A stretch of 64,000 bases of DNA from Streptococcus vestibularis (GTDB taxonomy: Bacteria > Bacillota > Bacilli > Lactobacillales > Streptococcaceae): the NCBI GenBank assembly GCA_010604095.1, contig JAABLG010000011.1, positions 20,003 through 84,002 of the forward strand. Direction: 5' to 3'. Positions 47,406-57,323 of the stretch are shown piece after piece (the stretch's first letter is position 1; each line of letters starts with the position of its first letter). The notes under the pieces are model-generated. The model worked only from the letters and a program-made list of their open reading frames with translations, was not told where the DNA came from and did not search any database. The position numbers and the translations under genes were made by a program.

Positions 47406-47450
47406 ATGTTACCACTTTGCAAAGTAATGTCAAGGAATTTTCAGAATATT
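47406..47450 (-). promoter_or_regulatory. ilvD promoter with CodY box
   Basis: TTGACA (47428-47433), 16 bp, TAACAT (47406-47411) on the minus strand. AATTTTCAGAATATT (47436-47450) matches the CodY consensus at 14 of 15 bases and abuts the -35, so branched-chain amino acid repression is expected. Confidence 0.78.
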
Positions 47451-47496
47451 TCCGTAATTCCGAAAAATCGTTTCTGATGTATCGAAACCGACAAAA

Positions 47497-47521
47497 CAAA
47501 AAGGAAGCCCTAAGACTTCCT
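47497..47521 (-). terminator. Terminator of fakA gene
   Basis: Minus-strand AGGAAG, eight-base loop, CTTCCT and TTTTTG. Confidence 0.8.
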
Positions 47522-47538
47522 AAATGATTATTTCAAAA

Positions 47539-49206
47539 TTACTCAACGCTAAAGATATATGGATATACTGGCTGATCACCTTGGAAGATTTCAACTTCAA
47601 TATCTTCGTGTGCTACTTCCAATTTATCAGCGATTGTTTGAGCTTGTTCTTTATTTCCTTCTTCGCCGACGTAAATCATAACAATTTCGCTATCTTCGTC
47701 AATCATCTTGTCAAAGGTGTCAAGAAGGGCTTGATCCATATCTGGTGTAGACACAAGAATCTTACCATCAACCATACCAAGGATGTCATTTTCATGAATC
47801 TCAAGGCCATCAATAGTTGTGTCACGTACCGCTAAGGTCACGCTACCACTTGTGACGTCTGAAAGACTAGCTGTCATCGCTTCAACGTTAGCTTCAATAC
47901 TTTGGCTAGGGTCGAAAGCAAGCAAGCTTGTAAAGCCTTGTGGAACTGTACGTGTTTCAACAACTGCCGCATTGACATCTACTACTTCAGCAGCTGATTG
48001 TGCCGCCATAAAGATATTTTTATTATTTGGCAAGATAATAACATTCTTAGCATTAACCTGCTCAATAGCCTTAACGATATCCTCTGTTGATGGATTCATT
48101 GTTTGACCACCTGAAATCACATAGTCAACACCTTGAGATTTGAAAATATCTGCAAGTCCATCACCAGCAACAACCGTGATAAGGGCAAAATCTTTAGGAG
48201 CTGACTGCTCTGTTTGCACAGCTTCTTCTTTTTGCACTTGTGCATCGTGTTGGTTACGCATGTTGTCAACCTTAACTTTGACAAGGGCACCATACTTAAG
48301 ACCTTCTTGCATGACAAGACCCGGATCTTCCGTATGAACATGGACCTTAACAATCTCATCATCGTTAACGACAAGGAGAGAGTCACCAAGATTACTCAAG
48401 TAATTACGGAATTCTTCATAATCAAAATCTTTGACATATGTAGGTCCTTGTTTAAGAGCAACCATAATTTCAGTACAGTAACCAAATTTGATATCTTCGG
48501 TCGCTACATGACCTGCAACAGATTTATGGTGCTCAGCATTAATCATTTCAGTCATGGTAGCAGGCGTTGCTTGGAAATCCTCTGAAGCAATATACTCACC
48601 AGTAAGTGCTGACAAGAACCCTTCATAGATAAAGACCAATCCTTGACCACCTGAATCGACAACACCGACCTCTTTTAAAACTGGTAGCATTTCTGGAGTC
48701 TTAGCCAAGGCTGCCTTAGCTCCTTCAAGAGCTGCACGCATAACCTCAACAGCATCATCCGTAGATTCTGCTTTTTTAATAGCTGCTGTGGCTGCACCAC
48801 GAGAAACAGTCAAGATTGTACCTTCAACAGGCTTCATAACAGCTTTATAGGCAACTTCAACACCTGATTGGAAAGCGCTGGCTAAATCCTTACCATCAAG
48901 TTCGATTTTGCCTTTGATACTTTGTCCAAAGCCACGGAACAATTGAGAAGTGATGACCCCTGAATTCCCACGAGCACCCATCAAAAGTCCCTTAGACAAG
49001 ATTTGTCCAACTTCACCAACTGTTGATGCCGTCTGATCAGAAACAGCCTTAGCTCCGTTATCCATGGTCATACCCATATTAGTTCCTGTATCTCCATCAG
49101 GAACTGGGAAGACATTAAGCGAGTTCACATATTCTGCCTGCTTACCAAGACGAGTCGCCGCAGCCTCTACCATTTCTTGAAGCAAGCTTGTTGTAATTTT
49201 AGACAC
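47539..49206 (-). CDS. fakA: DAK2-domain fatty acid kinase subunit (FakA/YloV)
   Basis: 555 residues. The N-terminal DhaL-type ATP-binding domain (NVFPVPDGDTGTNMGMTM with the metal-binding Asp residues, KGLLMGARGNSGVITSQLFRG) is followed by a middle and a DegV-related C-terminal domain. FakA phosphorylates FakB-bound fatty acids, letting the cell incorporate external fatty acids. Its start overlaps the last base of the yloU stop codon, so the pair is translationally coupled. Confidence 0.9.
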   Translation of the reverse strand: MSKITTSLLQEMVEAAATRLGKQAEYVNSLNVFPVPDGDTGTNMGMTMDNGAKAVSDQTASTVGEVGQILSKGLLMGARGNSGVITSQLFRGFGQSIKGKIELDGKDLASAFQSGVEVAYKAVMKPVEGTILTVSRGAATAAIKKAESTDDAVEVMRAALEGAKAALAKTPEMLPVLKEVGVVDSGGQGLVFIYEGFLSALTGEYIASEDFQATPATMTEMINAEHHKSVAGHVATEDIKFGYCTEIMVALKQGPTYVKDFDYEEFRNYLSNLGDSLLVVNDDEIVKVHVHTEDPGLVMQEGLKYGALVKVKVDNMRNQHDAQVQKEEAVQTEQSAPKDFALITVVAGDGLADIFKSQGVDYVISGGQTMNPSTEDIVKAIEQVNAKNVIILPNNKNIFMAAQSAAEVVDVNAAVVETRTVPQGFTSLLAFDPSQSIEANVEAMTASLSDVTSGSVTLAVRDTTIDGLEIHENDILGMVDGKILVSTPDMDQALLDTFDKMIDEDSEIVMIYVGEEGNKEQAQTIADKLEVAHEDIEVEIFQGDQPVYPYIFSVE

Positions 49207-49571
49207 TAGTTTTCTCCTACGACTTTGATGCTTTGAACGTAAACATTAACAGTTTCAGCCTTGATACCCAATTGATTCTCAAGATTGAATTTTACACGTT
49301 CTTGAATATTTTTAGAAACCTCACTGATCTTGACACCGTAACTCATGACAGTGTATACATCCACAGTGATACCTGCATCAGTAGATTTCACGACAACTCC
49401 TTTTGCGTAGTTTTCCTTTCCAAGAAGTGCTTGAAAATTATCTCGGATAGCACTCTTACTTGCCATACCGACAACGCCAAAAATTTCTGTTGCTGAACCG
49501 CCAACTACTGTTGCGATGACATCATCTGACAATTCGATTTGACCATCTTTTGTATTGATTTTTACAGTCAT
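49206..49571 (-). CDS. yloU: Asp23/Gls24 family protein (YloU)
   Basis: 121 residues. Gls24-like fold (VGGSATEIFGVVGMASK, VKSTDAGITVDVYTVMSYG, VNVYVQSIKVV). It is conserved in front of fakA in Firmicutes; exact role unknown, thought to be a cell-envelope or stress-associated partner. Confidence 0.9.
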   Translation of the reverse strand: MTVKINTKDGQIELSDDVIATVVGGSATEIFGVVGMASKSAIRDNFQALLGKENYAKGVVVKSTDAGITVDVYTVMSYGVKISEVSKNIQERVKFNLENQLGIKAETVNVYVQSIKVVGEN

Positions 49572-49629
49572 AATTACTACCTCAAAAAGTTTTTATCAGC
49601 TTATTTTACCATATTCAAGCCCACTTGTA

Positions 49630-49672
49630 AAAAATAAGAAGGAGATACCCCCTGTAGAGAGCATCTCCTCAT
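49630..49672 (-). terminator. Terminator of MATE gene
   Basis: Minus-strand stem GGAGAT/ATCTCC with a large loop followed by TTCTTATTTTTTA. Confidence 0.55.
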
Positions 49673-49682
49673 CAATTTATCA

Positions 49683-50969
49683 TTAAAACTGTCTCTTTAT
49701 GAGATAACGACGGTACATCACGTAGAGGAATATCGCACGCCATACATTATCAACAACTGTTGCAATCCAGACACCTGCAAGACCCATTCCCAGACTCACT
49801 CCAAGGAAGTATCCTGAGAAAATTCGGATGACCCACATCCCAATAGTCGTTGCATAAAAAGGCATCTTAGCCTTACCCAGACCTTGCCAAACTGCTGTGT
49901 AGACTAAAGTTCCCGAAGTCACAGGATTCCCCAGAAAAGAATAAAGAATAACTACCTGACTAGCCGCAATAGCTGCTTTATTATCTGTGAAAAGGCCTGA
50001 CAAACCATGACCAAAACCTAAAATAATTCCCGATACCAGAACCATGAGGACAGTCGAAATCCAGTAAGATTCTCGAATAATACGCTTCATCTGCGCCTTA
50101 TCCCCCCGACCCAAACTATTGGCAACTAGAATTACCGTCGCTGTCGCTACTCCCATACCAGGCATGTAGTTAAACTGGGTAAGGTTTTCACCAATGGCAT
50201 TACCACCGACAACAGCTGTACCAAAGGTCACAATAATAGCCACGATTACCACATCACCAGCACGCATCATCAGTCGTTCACCTGCAGCTGGCAAGGCAAT
50301 CCCCAACAACTCCTTGTTCAACGGTTTAGTGACCTCAAACTGCTTCACATCCAATTTCATGGCTGTCCATAGAATCACTGTCCCAACCAGACGAGAAAAA
50401 ACCGTTGCTGTCGCTACCCCAATAATCCCCCAATGGCCAACAAATATGGCTAAAGAGGATAAAATAGCATTAAGCACATTGGTCAAAAGACTGACAACCA
50501 TGGAAATACGAGGACGTCCCTTGGCTCGTAGAATATTACCAAAAGTGGTCATCAATCCTAGAAAGACAACTCCCCCACCGACAAGTGCAAGGTAGAGACT
50601 ACCAGCCTGAGTCACCGATTTCTCAGTACCTAAAAGATTTAGAATGGTTCCTCCACCCAAAATCGAAAGTAGACCAAGAACCAAACTAAGGGCAAGAGTA
50701 ATAATGATAGCATCCCAGGTATCTCGGTTGGTCGCTTTGACATCACCTTTTCCTAGACTTCTAGCAATGACACTAGCACTTGAGGCCCCCAAGGCAATAA
50801 AGATAGCCTGATAAATGGTAATGATATTATTAGCCACGGAAACCCCTGATATGGCGACAATACCAACCTGCGCCACTAGATAAGAATCGACAACCCCCAT
50901 CAACATTTGTAAAAGGTTCTCAGCCATAGCCGGCAAGGCTATATTTAGAATTTTCTTTGTTTCTGTCAT
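49683..50969 (-). CDS. MATE family efflux transporter
   Basis: 428 residues with about twelve membrane segments in two pseudo-repeats, starting ILNIALPAMAENLLQMLMGVVD, the MATE N-terminal motif (compare LLGIALPAAGERLMMRAGDVV at the second repeat). Exports cationic or drug-like compounds by Na+ or H+ antiport; substrate unknown. Flanked by terminators on both sides; monocistronic. Confidence 0.92.
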   Translation of the reverse strand: MTETKKILNIALPAMAENLLQMLMGVVDSYLVAQVGIVAISGVSVANNIITIYQAIFIALGASSASVIARSLGKGDVKATNRDTWDAIIITLALSLVLGLLSILGGGTILNLLGTEKSVTQAGSLYLALVGGGVVFLGLMTTFGNILRAKGRPRISMVVSLLTNVLNAILSSLAIFVGHWGIIGVATATVFSRLVGTVILWTAMKLDVKQFEVTKPLNKELLGIALPAAGERLMMRAGDVVIVAIIVTFGTAVVGGNAIGENLTQFNYMPGMGVATATVILVANSLGRGDKAQMKRIIRESYWISTVLMVLVSGIILGFGHGLSGLFTDNKAAIAASQVVILYSFLGNPVTSGTLVYTAVWQGLGKAKMPFYATTIGMWVIRIFSGYFLGVSLGMGLAGVWIATVVDNVWRAIFLYVMYRRYLIKRQF

Positions 50970-50989
50970 AATATTCTCTTTTACATTGA

Positions 50990-51025
50990 TAAAAATAGGG
51001 CTGATTTCTCAGCTCCTATTTTTTT
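50990..51025 (-). terminator. Terminator of thrC
   Basis: Minus-strand AATAGG/CTATT and inner AGCTGA/TCAGC pairs with a T run. Confidence 0.8.
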
Positions 51026-51029
51026 ATTC

Positions 51030-52514
51030 TTATAAGCCAAGATAGCTTTCAACTGCTTTTTGCATATCAGCTGCCGCAACAACTGTTTTATGGCGAACTT
51101 CTGCACGTACAAGTCCATCTACAGCAGCTGGGATAGCTACACCTGAAAGTTGGTGCAAATCTGCTACCGCTTTGAAGTCATCTCCACTGTCTTTACCAGT
51201 GACAGCTGAGACAGCTACACGTGGGAACTTGTAAGGGCTAGCTGTTGAGGCGATGACTGTTGGTGTGTGATCATCTGTCTTTTGAACATAGGCTTCGTAA
51301 ACCGCTGAGGCAACTGCTGTATGAGGATCTTCAATATATTTGTCTTCCTCGTAAACACGTTTAATTTCAGCAGCTGTTTCATCCTCGGTCGCAAAACCAG
51401 CTGCAAACAAGTCTAAAATATCTTGATTTGCATCAGCCAAAGTATACTCACCCTTAGTCACAAGCGCATCCATAAGTTCTTTAGTCTTAGTTGCATCATT
51501 GCCAAGAAGGTGGAAAATCAAGCGTTCCAAGTTAGAAGATACCAAGATATCCATTGAAGGACTTGTTGTCACCTTGAAGTCACGTTTCTTGTCGTAAGTA
51601 CCTGTTGCAAAGAAGTCTGTAAGAACATTATTTTCGTTAGAGGCGCAAATTAACTTGCCAACTGGGACACCAATTTGACTTGCATAATAGGCTGCCAAGA
51701 TGTTACCAAAGTTACCTGTTGGTACTGTAACGTTAATCTTATCACCGTTTTGAATATGGCCCGCCTTAACCAATTGTGCATAGGCATAAACATAGTAAAC
51801 CACTTGTGGTACCAAACGGCCAACATTCATTGAGTTAGCTGATGAAAATTGCGTTTGATGAGCCAACAATTTCTCACGTAAATCAACATCGTTAAACATG
51901 CGTTTGACATCTGTTTGGGCATCATCAAAGTTACCATCAATAGCAATAACATGAGTGTTCGCACCTGTTTGAGTAGTCATTTGCAGTTCTTGGATTTTTG
52001 AAACACCATCTTTTGGATAGAAAACAATGATTTCAGTTCCAGGAACATCCGCAAAACCAGCCATGGCAGCCTTACCAGTGTCCCCTGATGTCGCTGTCAA
52101 GATAACAATCTTATTATCAACACCTTGTTTTTTAGCTGATGTTGTTAGTAAGTATGGCAAAATTGACAGTGCCATATCTTTGAAGGCGATAGTAGAACCA
52201 TGGAAAAGTTCAAGATTATAATGATCCTTAAGTTTCACAACAGGAGCAATAGTAGCCGTGTCAAACTTGTCATCATAAGCATTTGTGATACAGTAATCCA
52301 ATTCTTCTTCAGTGAAATCATCCAAGAAAGCTGACAAAACCAATTTAGCAACTTCTTGATAAGAAGCGTCTTTCAATTGGTCAAAGTCCAAAGCAACCTC
52401 AGGGATTGACAATGGTGTAAACAAACCACCATCTGTTGCCAAACCTTGAAGAATAGCCTGGCTAGCTGTCACTTTATTATTTTCATCACGTGTTGATTGG
52501 TATACAAGTGTCAT
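51030..52514 (-). CDS. thrC: Threonine synthase
   Basis: 494 residues, the long form. PLP enzyme converting O-phosphohomoserine to threonine. The PLP lysine is in HGSTIAFKDMALS; the phosphate-binding loop in TATSGDTGKAAMAG. Not linked here to hom or thrB, as usual in streptococci. Confidence 0.95.
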   Translation of the reverse strand: MTLVYQSTRDENNKVTASQAILQGLATDGGLFTPLSIPEVALDFDQLKDASYQEVAKLVLSAFLDDFTEEELDYCITNAYDDKFDTATIAPVVKLKDHYNLELFHGSTIAFKDMALSILPYLLTTSAKKQGVDNKIVILTATSGDTGKAAMAGFADVPGTEIIVFYPKDGVSKIQELQMTTQTGANTHVIAIDGNFDDAQTDVKRMFNDVDLREKLLAHQTQFSSANSMNVGRLVPQVVYYVYAYAQLVKAGHIQNGDKINVTVPTGNFGNILAAYYASQIGVPVGKLICASNENNVLTDFFATGTYDKKRDFKVTTSPSMDILVSSNLERLIFHLLGNDATKTKELMDALVTKGEYTLADANQDILDLFAAGFATEDETAAEIKRVYEEDKYIEDPHTAVASAVYEAYVQKTDDHTPTVIASTASPYKFPRVAVSAVTGKDSGDDFKAVADLHQLSGVAIPAAVDGLVRAEVRHKTVVAAADMQKAVESYLGL

Positions 52515-52642
52515 GGTAAATCCTCTTTTTTAGATAGTCTTTGGCTCCATTGTAGCATAATTGTCAGAATATTTCTACACATATTGTGACTTGTGCAAAA
52601 AACATTCGGCTTTCACTTGATGTACAGGATTCAAAGACAAGA

Positions 52643-52675
52643 AAAAATCCGGAATTTTTCTATTCCGGATTTTGG
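52643..52675 (-). terminator. Terminator of membrane-protein pair
   Basis: AAAATCCGGAAT and its inverted copy around a short loop, with T runs, past the stop of the gene at 52677. Confidence 0.9.
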
Positions 52676-52676
52676 T

Positions 52677-53648
52677 TTAAAATTTATCTTTAGTGTCATT
52701 CTCAGTTGAGAAGGTCATATCTTTTGCCTTACCATCACCACTAAGGATAACTTTTTTATCCTTCTTGGTAACTTTTAGCTCTTGTCCTTTTTTCACATTA
52801 AGACCATCAATATCAACATCTTTGTTGACAGAAGTAATAGTCATCTTATGCCCTAAACGACTAACCTTCCCTTTAAAGAGGGTCGTTGTAGTTTCACCTG
52901 TCTTGGAATCATACTTTTGACCACTATCTTTAGCAGCCTTTTCAAGAGCTTCATCAAGTTCTTTCTCTATGGTTTCCTCACTGTAATAATTTTCGAAGGA
53001 TTCTCCATAAAGGTCTTTAAATAAATCGCCAAAGGTTGAAAAGGTCTTTTGAACTCTCTCACGGTAGTCTTTGATATAGGTTTCCTTGTCAAACGTAAAG
53101 CTTGCAGTCACCTTCGCATTGCTACCCTTTGCCTTCATGGTTACAGCAGTTTTTGTAATATATTTTTCAAGTTCTTTACTATCCACATCGGTCAAACCTT
53201 CGGTCATACTTGAACTATATTCTCTACCTAGAGAACTGCTGTACCACTCACCGTCAATATTGCCTGTCACATAACGGTAGCCCGTAAAGCCACCAACACT
53301 TAATAGAATAAGAGCTACGGCTGAAAGAACAGAAATTATGATAAGTTTTTTCTTTTTAGCATCTAAGCCTTTTTTAGGAGCCATATTGGTCACAGCTGCT
53401 TGCCCTTCTGGAAAAGCAACTGTCGCTGGTGTAGCTGTTATTGGTGTTCCTTCAATTGATGCAGGATTAGCATTTGTCTCAACGATTTCTGCCTCAACCT
53501 TAATGGGTTCAGCCGTAGCTGTTTCTTCTGCTTTAACTGGCTCCTCGTTAACAAACTCTCCAGCCTTCAAAGCATCCGCCATCTCCTGCACACTCGGCTT
53601 ACGTCCATTCACCGTTTCAAAATAGTCCATCCATTCCGCTCTTGTCAT
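52677..53648 (-). CDS. Membrane-anchored protein of unknown function
   Basis: 323 residues. The N-terminal about 32 residues (MTRAEWMDYFETVNGRKPSV, QEMADALKAGEF) form a small conserved-looking module, followed by a Glu/Pro/Ala-rich linker. One membrane segment lies at about 103-124 (LIIISVLSAVALILLSVGGF), then an extracellular Lys/Asp-rich domain. The outer domain begins with GEWYS, and it shares YDSKTG.TTT.F.G and TIT motifs with the upstream gene. No family recognised; a paralogous pair with the gene at 53678-54520, 29 bp upstream. Confidence 0.75.
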   Translation of the reverse strand: MTRAEWMDYFETVNGRKPSVQEMADALKAGEFVNEEPVKAEETATAEPIKVEAEIVETNANPASIEGTPITATPATVAFPEGQAAVTNMAPKKGLDAKKKKLIIISVLSAVALILLSVGGFTGYRYVTGNIDGEWYSSSLGREYSSSMTEGLTDVDSKELEKYITKTAVTMKAKGSNAKVTASFTFDKETYIKDYRERVQKTFSTFGDLFKDLYGESFENYYSEETIEKELDEALEKAAKDSGQKYDSKTGETTTTLFKGKVSRLGHKMTITSVNKDVDIDGLNVKKGQELKVTKKDKKVILSGDGKAKDMTFSTENDTKDKF

Positions 53649-53677
53649 CTATATTCCCCTTTAATTACATTTTTAAT

Positions 53678-54520
53678 TTATTTTCTGGTAAAGTTAATGT
53701 CACCAAATTCACTGTGTGCTTTGATGACAAAGCCACCATTGTTAGGTGTATAGTCTAATACGTCACCTTTTTTAAAGACATCTGAATCTCCAGCACTAGC
53801 TATTGTGATTGTTTGATCCCAACGGTTTATGTCACCCATGAAAGCAGTTGTTGTTACTCGACCTGTTTTAGAATCGTAAATATAACTCTTGGGAAGTTCT
53901 TTTTTTATCGTCGAATCAAACTGTTTGTAGTAATCTTTTTCTGACAATGAATAACTATCAAACACCTCTGAGAATTCCTCCCCGTACTGACCTTTCAGTT
54001 CATTGACCCTACTCTTGTAAGCCTCATAAAGACCTTTTCGATTATAGATAAAACTCACCTCTAATCGGGCTTTATTATCAGTAATGCTCATCGCTGTATT
54101 GATATCAGTGATAAGGTTTTGCCCCTGTGGTAAGGCATTACTGATCTTTTGCTTAGCATTGGCAGTATCTTTTAGAGTAGCCAACATTTTCTCGCTAAAA
54201 GTCGGGCTTATCCAATCACCCTCAATACTAGCTGCTTGATATCGGTAGCCCATTACCGCAAAAACAATCAAAAGTATGGTGAGTATTGCTGCAATTACAC
54301 CTGATACCATTCCCAAAATATTCTTTGAAGTTACTGGCGCTTTTGATTCGTTCATCTTTTGACTGGGATTGAATTGAACACTCACTACCCTATCAGCATC
54401 AAACTCTCTAAACTTATTAGTCGCTCTATTCCCTTCTATGGAGGCCCTTGGAGGCCTCGTTTCACGAGGCTTGAGAGAATGTGCTGTATCACCCAAACTA
54501 AGCCCTTCTTCTTTTGTCAT
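53678..54520 (-). CDS. Membrane-anchored protein, paralog of neighbour
   Basis: 280 residues: a polar N-terminus (about 1-70), one membrane segment (about 75-97, ILGMVSGVIAAILTILLIVF) and an outer domain starting SIEGDWISPTFSEKML. It aligns in its outer part with the downstream gene (YDSKTGRVTTTAFMG against YDSKTGETTTTLFKG). It lacks that gene's N-terminal module. Function unknown; envelope sensing or cell-surface role is possible but unsupported. Confidence 0.75.
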   Translation of the reverse strand: MTKEEGLSLGDTAHSLKPRETRPPRASIEGNRATNKFREFDADRVVSVQFNPSQKMNESKAPVTSKNILGMVSGVIAAILTILLIVFAVMGYRYQAASIEGDWISPTFSEKMLATLKDTANAKQKISNALPQGQNLITDINTAMSITDNKARLEVSFIYNRKGLYEAYKSRVNELKGQYGEEFSEVFDSYSLSEKDYYKQFDSTIKKELPKSYIYDSKTGRVTTTAFMGDINRWDQTITIASAGDSDVFKKGDVLDYTPNNGGFVIKAHSEFGDINFTRK

Positions 54521-54642
54521 AGGAATCTCCTTATTTTGCTGTAAGGCTATTATAACAATTCTTAAAGCGATTTGCTATCTTATTCAGGGAAGTTCTTAAT
54601 TTTTAATTTAGGTAAACACTCTAATCTAATAGCTTTTTAGCC

Positions 54643-54672
54643 AAAAAAAGTAGCCCTTATGGAGCTACTTTA
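54643..54672 (-). terminator. Terminator of adhE
   Basis: Minus-strand AAGTAGC/GCTACTT with a short loop and seven T residues. Confidence 0.88.
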
Positions 54673-54681
54673 GTTCATCGT

Positions 54682-57270
54682 CTACCCTTTATAATCAAAA
54701 GCAGTTTCGATAATTTCTTTCAATTCTGAAATAAGTGGTTCTTTTGGATTAGCTGTTGTACATTGGTCTTCATAAGCATGTTCAGCCAAAGTATAAGCAG
54801 TGTCCTGAAGAAGTTTCTTAGTGACGCCTTGTCCTTTCCAGTTCATGTCAATTCCAACAGCAAGTCCTAATTCATAGACTTTTTTAGCCAATACTTCAAC
54901 CAACTCAGCATCTGATTGCTTGTCAGTTCCCCATCCCATGTAACGAGCAATATCTGCGTAATCCTTGTCTGCACGGAAGTAATCATATTTAGGGAACATC
55001 GCATGTTTTTGAGGATCACGTCCATTGTAGCGGATAACGTGTGGCAAGAGGATAGCATTCGTACGTCCGTGTGGAATATTGTACATTGGACCAACCTTAT
55101 GCGCTAATGAGTGACTAATACCAAGGAAGGCATTTGCAAAAGCCATACCTGCAATGGTTGATGCATTATGCATCTTTTCACGTGATTCTTCATCAGCAAA
55201 ACGATAAGAATGTTCTAGATTTTCAAAGACGAGTTTGATAGCTTGAAGAGACAATCCACGTGTATAATCACTTGCCATTACTGACACATAAGATTCAATA
55301 GCGTGAGTCAAAACGTCCATACCTGTATCAGCAGTAACGCTAGCAGGCACACTCATAACCAAGGCTGGGTCAACAATGGCAATGTCTGGAGTCAAAGCAT
55401 AGTCAGCCAATGGATACTTGATATGTGTTTCACTGTCAGTGATAACTGCAAATGATGTTACTTCTGAACCTGTTCCTGAAGTAGTTGGAATACAAATAAA
55501 TGTTGTTTTTTCTGCATAAGGAATCTTGTAGGTACGTTTACGGATATCCAAGAATTTTTGCTTAGCTCCAAAGAAGCTTACATCTGGGTGTTCGAAGAAC
55601 ATCCACATTGCCTTAGCGGCATCCATTGCAGAACCACCACCAAGGGCGATGATAACATCTGGTTGGAAGTCTACAAAGCGTTCCAAACCTTTATAAACTG
55701 TATTTGTAGATGGGTTTGGTTCAACATCTGAGAAGACTTCAATCAATGGGTCATTGTGGTTAAGTTCCAATTGTCGTTTAACCAAATTTGCATAACCAAA
55801 CTGAACCATACCTGGGTCGCAGACCAACATAACACGTTCAGCCTTGATGTGACGCAAATAAGTTATTGAGTCTTTTTCAAAGAAAATTTTTGGTGGGACA
55901 CGAAACCACTGCATGTTATTGCGGCGCTTTGACAGTGTTTTAATATTAAGAAGGTCAAATGAGCTAACATTATGAGAAATTGAGTTGTGACCGTGTGAAC
56001 CACATCCAAGAGTCAATGATGGAATCATATTGTTGTAGATATTACCGATACCACCTTCAGATGATGGGCTATTTACCAATACACGGCAGGCTTTCATGCG
56101 AATACCAAATTGGAGTTGAAGGTCTTCATTTTCAGTATGGATAACAGCTGTATGTCCGAGACCACCTAAGTTAAGCATCCCTTCTGCTTTGGCAAATCCA
56201 TCTTCAACACCATCAGATTTGATAAGAGCGAGTACTGGAGACAATTTTTCCAAGGCAAGTGGGTGTTCCATAGTTGCATCTGGAATTTCTGCCAAAAGCA
56301 TTTTTGTACCTGCAGGAACTTTGATACCAGCTTTTTCTGCAATTTCAACAGCTGAGTGACCAACAATCGCTCCGTTTACAGCTGTACGTGCTTCGTTAAG
56401 AACGGCTTTTTCCAATTTAGCAATATCAGCTTTTTTAGAGATAATCACACATTGATGGGCTTCAAATTCAGCCTTAACTTCATCATAAACAGCAGCATCA
56501 ACGATTGCTCCTTGTTCAGAGGCACAAATCATACCATTATCAAACGTTTTTGAAACAATGATATCATTAACGGCACGTTTAATTTTAGCATCAGCTGCAA
56601 TGTAGGCAGGAACGTTACCAGCACCTACACCAAGGGCAGGTTTACCAGTTGAATACGCAGCCTTAACCATACCAGGTCCACCAGTCGCAAGAACGGTAGC
56701 AATCTTTGGATGGTTCATCAAAAGACCAGTTGCTTCAATAGATGGCTCTTCAATCCACTGGATACAGTTCTTAGGTGCACCTGCTTCAATCGCCGCATCA
56801 CGAACGATACGAGCAGCTTCTGCAGATGATTTTTGAGCTGAAGGGTGGAAGGCAAAGACGATAGAGTTACGTGTCTTCAGTGCAATGAGGGCTTTGAAAA
56901 TCGTTGTTGAAGTTGGGTTAGTTGTTGGTGTTACCCCACAGATAACCCCAACTGGCTCAGCGATAGAAACCAAACCTTGTTCTTTATCTTCAGCTACAAC
57001 GCCTACTGTTTTGTCATATTTAATACTATTCCAAATGTATTCAGAAGCATACATGTTCTTGATGGCTTTATCTTCATAGATACCACGTCCTGTTTCATCA
57101 ACAGCCAATTTTGCCAAGTACATGTGTTTATCTAGGGCAGCAATCGCAGCATGGTGAACGATATGGTCCACTTGCTCCTGCGTAAAGTTAGCCATAGCAT
57201 CGAGGGCTTCAACCCCCTTCGTTGCTAATTCATCAATTACTGTTTGAACATCTTTAGTTTGTTTAGTCAT
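54682..57270 (-). CDS. adhE: Bifunctional acetaldehyde-CoA/alcohol dehydrogenase
   Basis: 862 residues, full length. The N-terminal aldehyde dehydrogenase domain (catalytic Cys in FDNGMICASEQ) reduces acetyl-CoA to acetaldehyde; the C-terminal iron alcohol dehydrogenase domain (GTGSEVTSFAV; AHKVGPMYNIPHGRTNAILL with metal His residues) makes ethanol, recycling NADH. Monocistronic. A Rex-like operator just downstream of the promoter fits redox control. Confidence 0.96.
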   Translation of the reverse strand: MTKQTKDVQTVIDELATKGVEALDAMANFTQEQVDHIVHHAAIAALDKHMYLAKLAVDETGRGIYEDKAIKNMYASEYIWNSIKYDKTVGVVAEDKEQGLVSIAEPVGVICGVTPTTNPTSTTIFKALIALKTRNSIVFAFHPSAQKSSAEAARIVRDAAIEAGAPKNCIQWIEEPSIEATGLLMNHPKIATVLATGGPGMVKAAYSTGKPALGVGAGNVPAYIAADAKIKRAVNDIIVSKTFDNGMICASEQGAIVDAAVYDEVKAEFEAHQCVIISKKADIAKLEKAVLNEARTAVNGAIVGHSAVEIAEKAGIKVPAGTKMLLAEIPDATMEHPLALEKLSPVLALIKSDGVEDGFAKAEGMLNLGGLGHTAVIHTENEDLQLQFGIRMKACRVLVNSPSSEGGIGNIYNNMIPSLTLGCGSHGHNSISHNVSSFDLLNIKTLSKRRNNMQWFRVPPKIFFEKDSITYLRHIKAERVMLVCDPGMVQFGYANLVKRQLELNHNDPLIEVFSDVEPNPSTNTVYKGLERFVDFQPDVIIALGGGSAMDAAKAMWMFFEHPDVSFFGAKQKFLDIRKRTYKIPYAEKTTFICIPTTSGTGSEVTSFAVITDSETHIKYPLADYALTPDIAIVDPALVMSVPASVTADTGMDVLTHAIESYVSVMASDYTRGLSLQAIKLVFENLEHSYRFADEESREKMHNASTIAGMAFANAFLGISHSLAHKVGPMYNIPHGRTNAILLPHVIRYNGRDPQKHAMFPKYDYFRADKDYADIARYMGWGTDKQSDAELVEVLAKKVYELGLAVGIDMNWKGQGVTKKLLQDTAYTLAEHAYEDQCTTANPKEPLISELKEIIETAFDYKG

Positions 57271-57289
57271 ATGAAACTCCTTTGAATAC

Positions 57290-57307
57290 TTGTTAAAAAC
57301 TTCACAA
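57290..57307 (-). promoter_or_regulatory. Rex-like operator of adhE
   Basis: TTGTTAAAAACTTCACAA matches the Rex consensus TTGTGAAWWWWTTCACAA at 16 of 18 positions. It lies between promoter and start codon, so Rex binding at low NADH/NAD would block elongation. Confidence 0.65.
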
Positions 57308-57323
57308 GCTTTAACACAAATCT

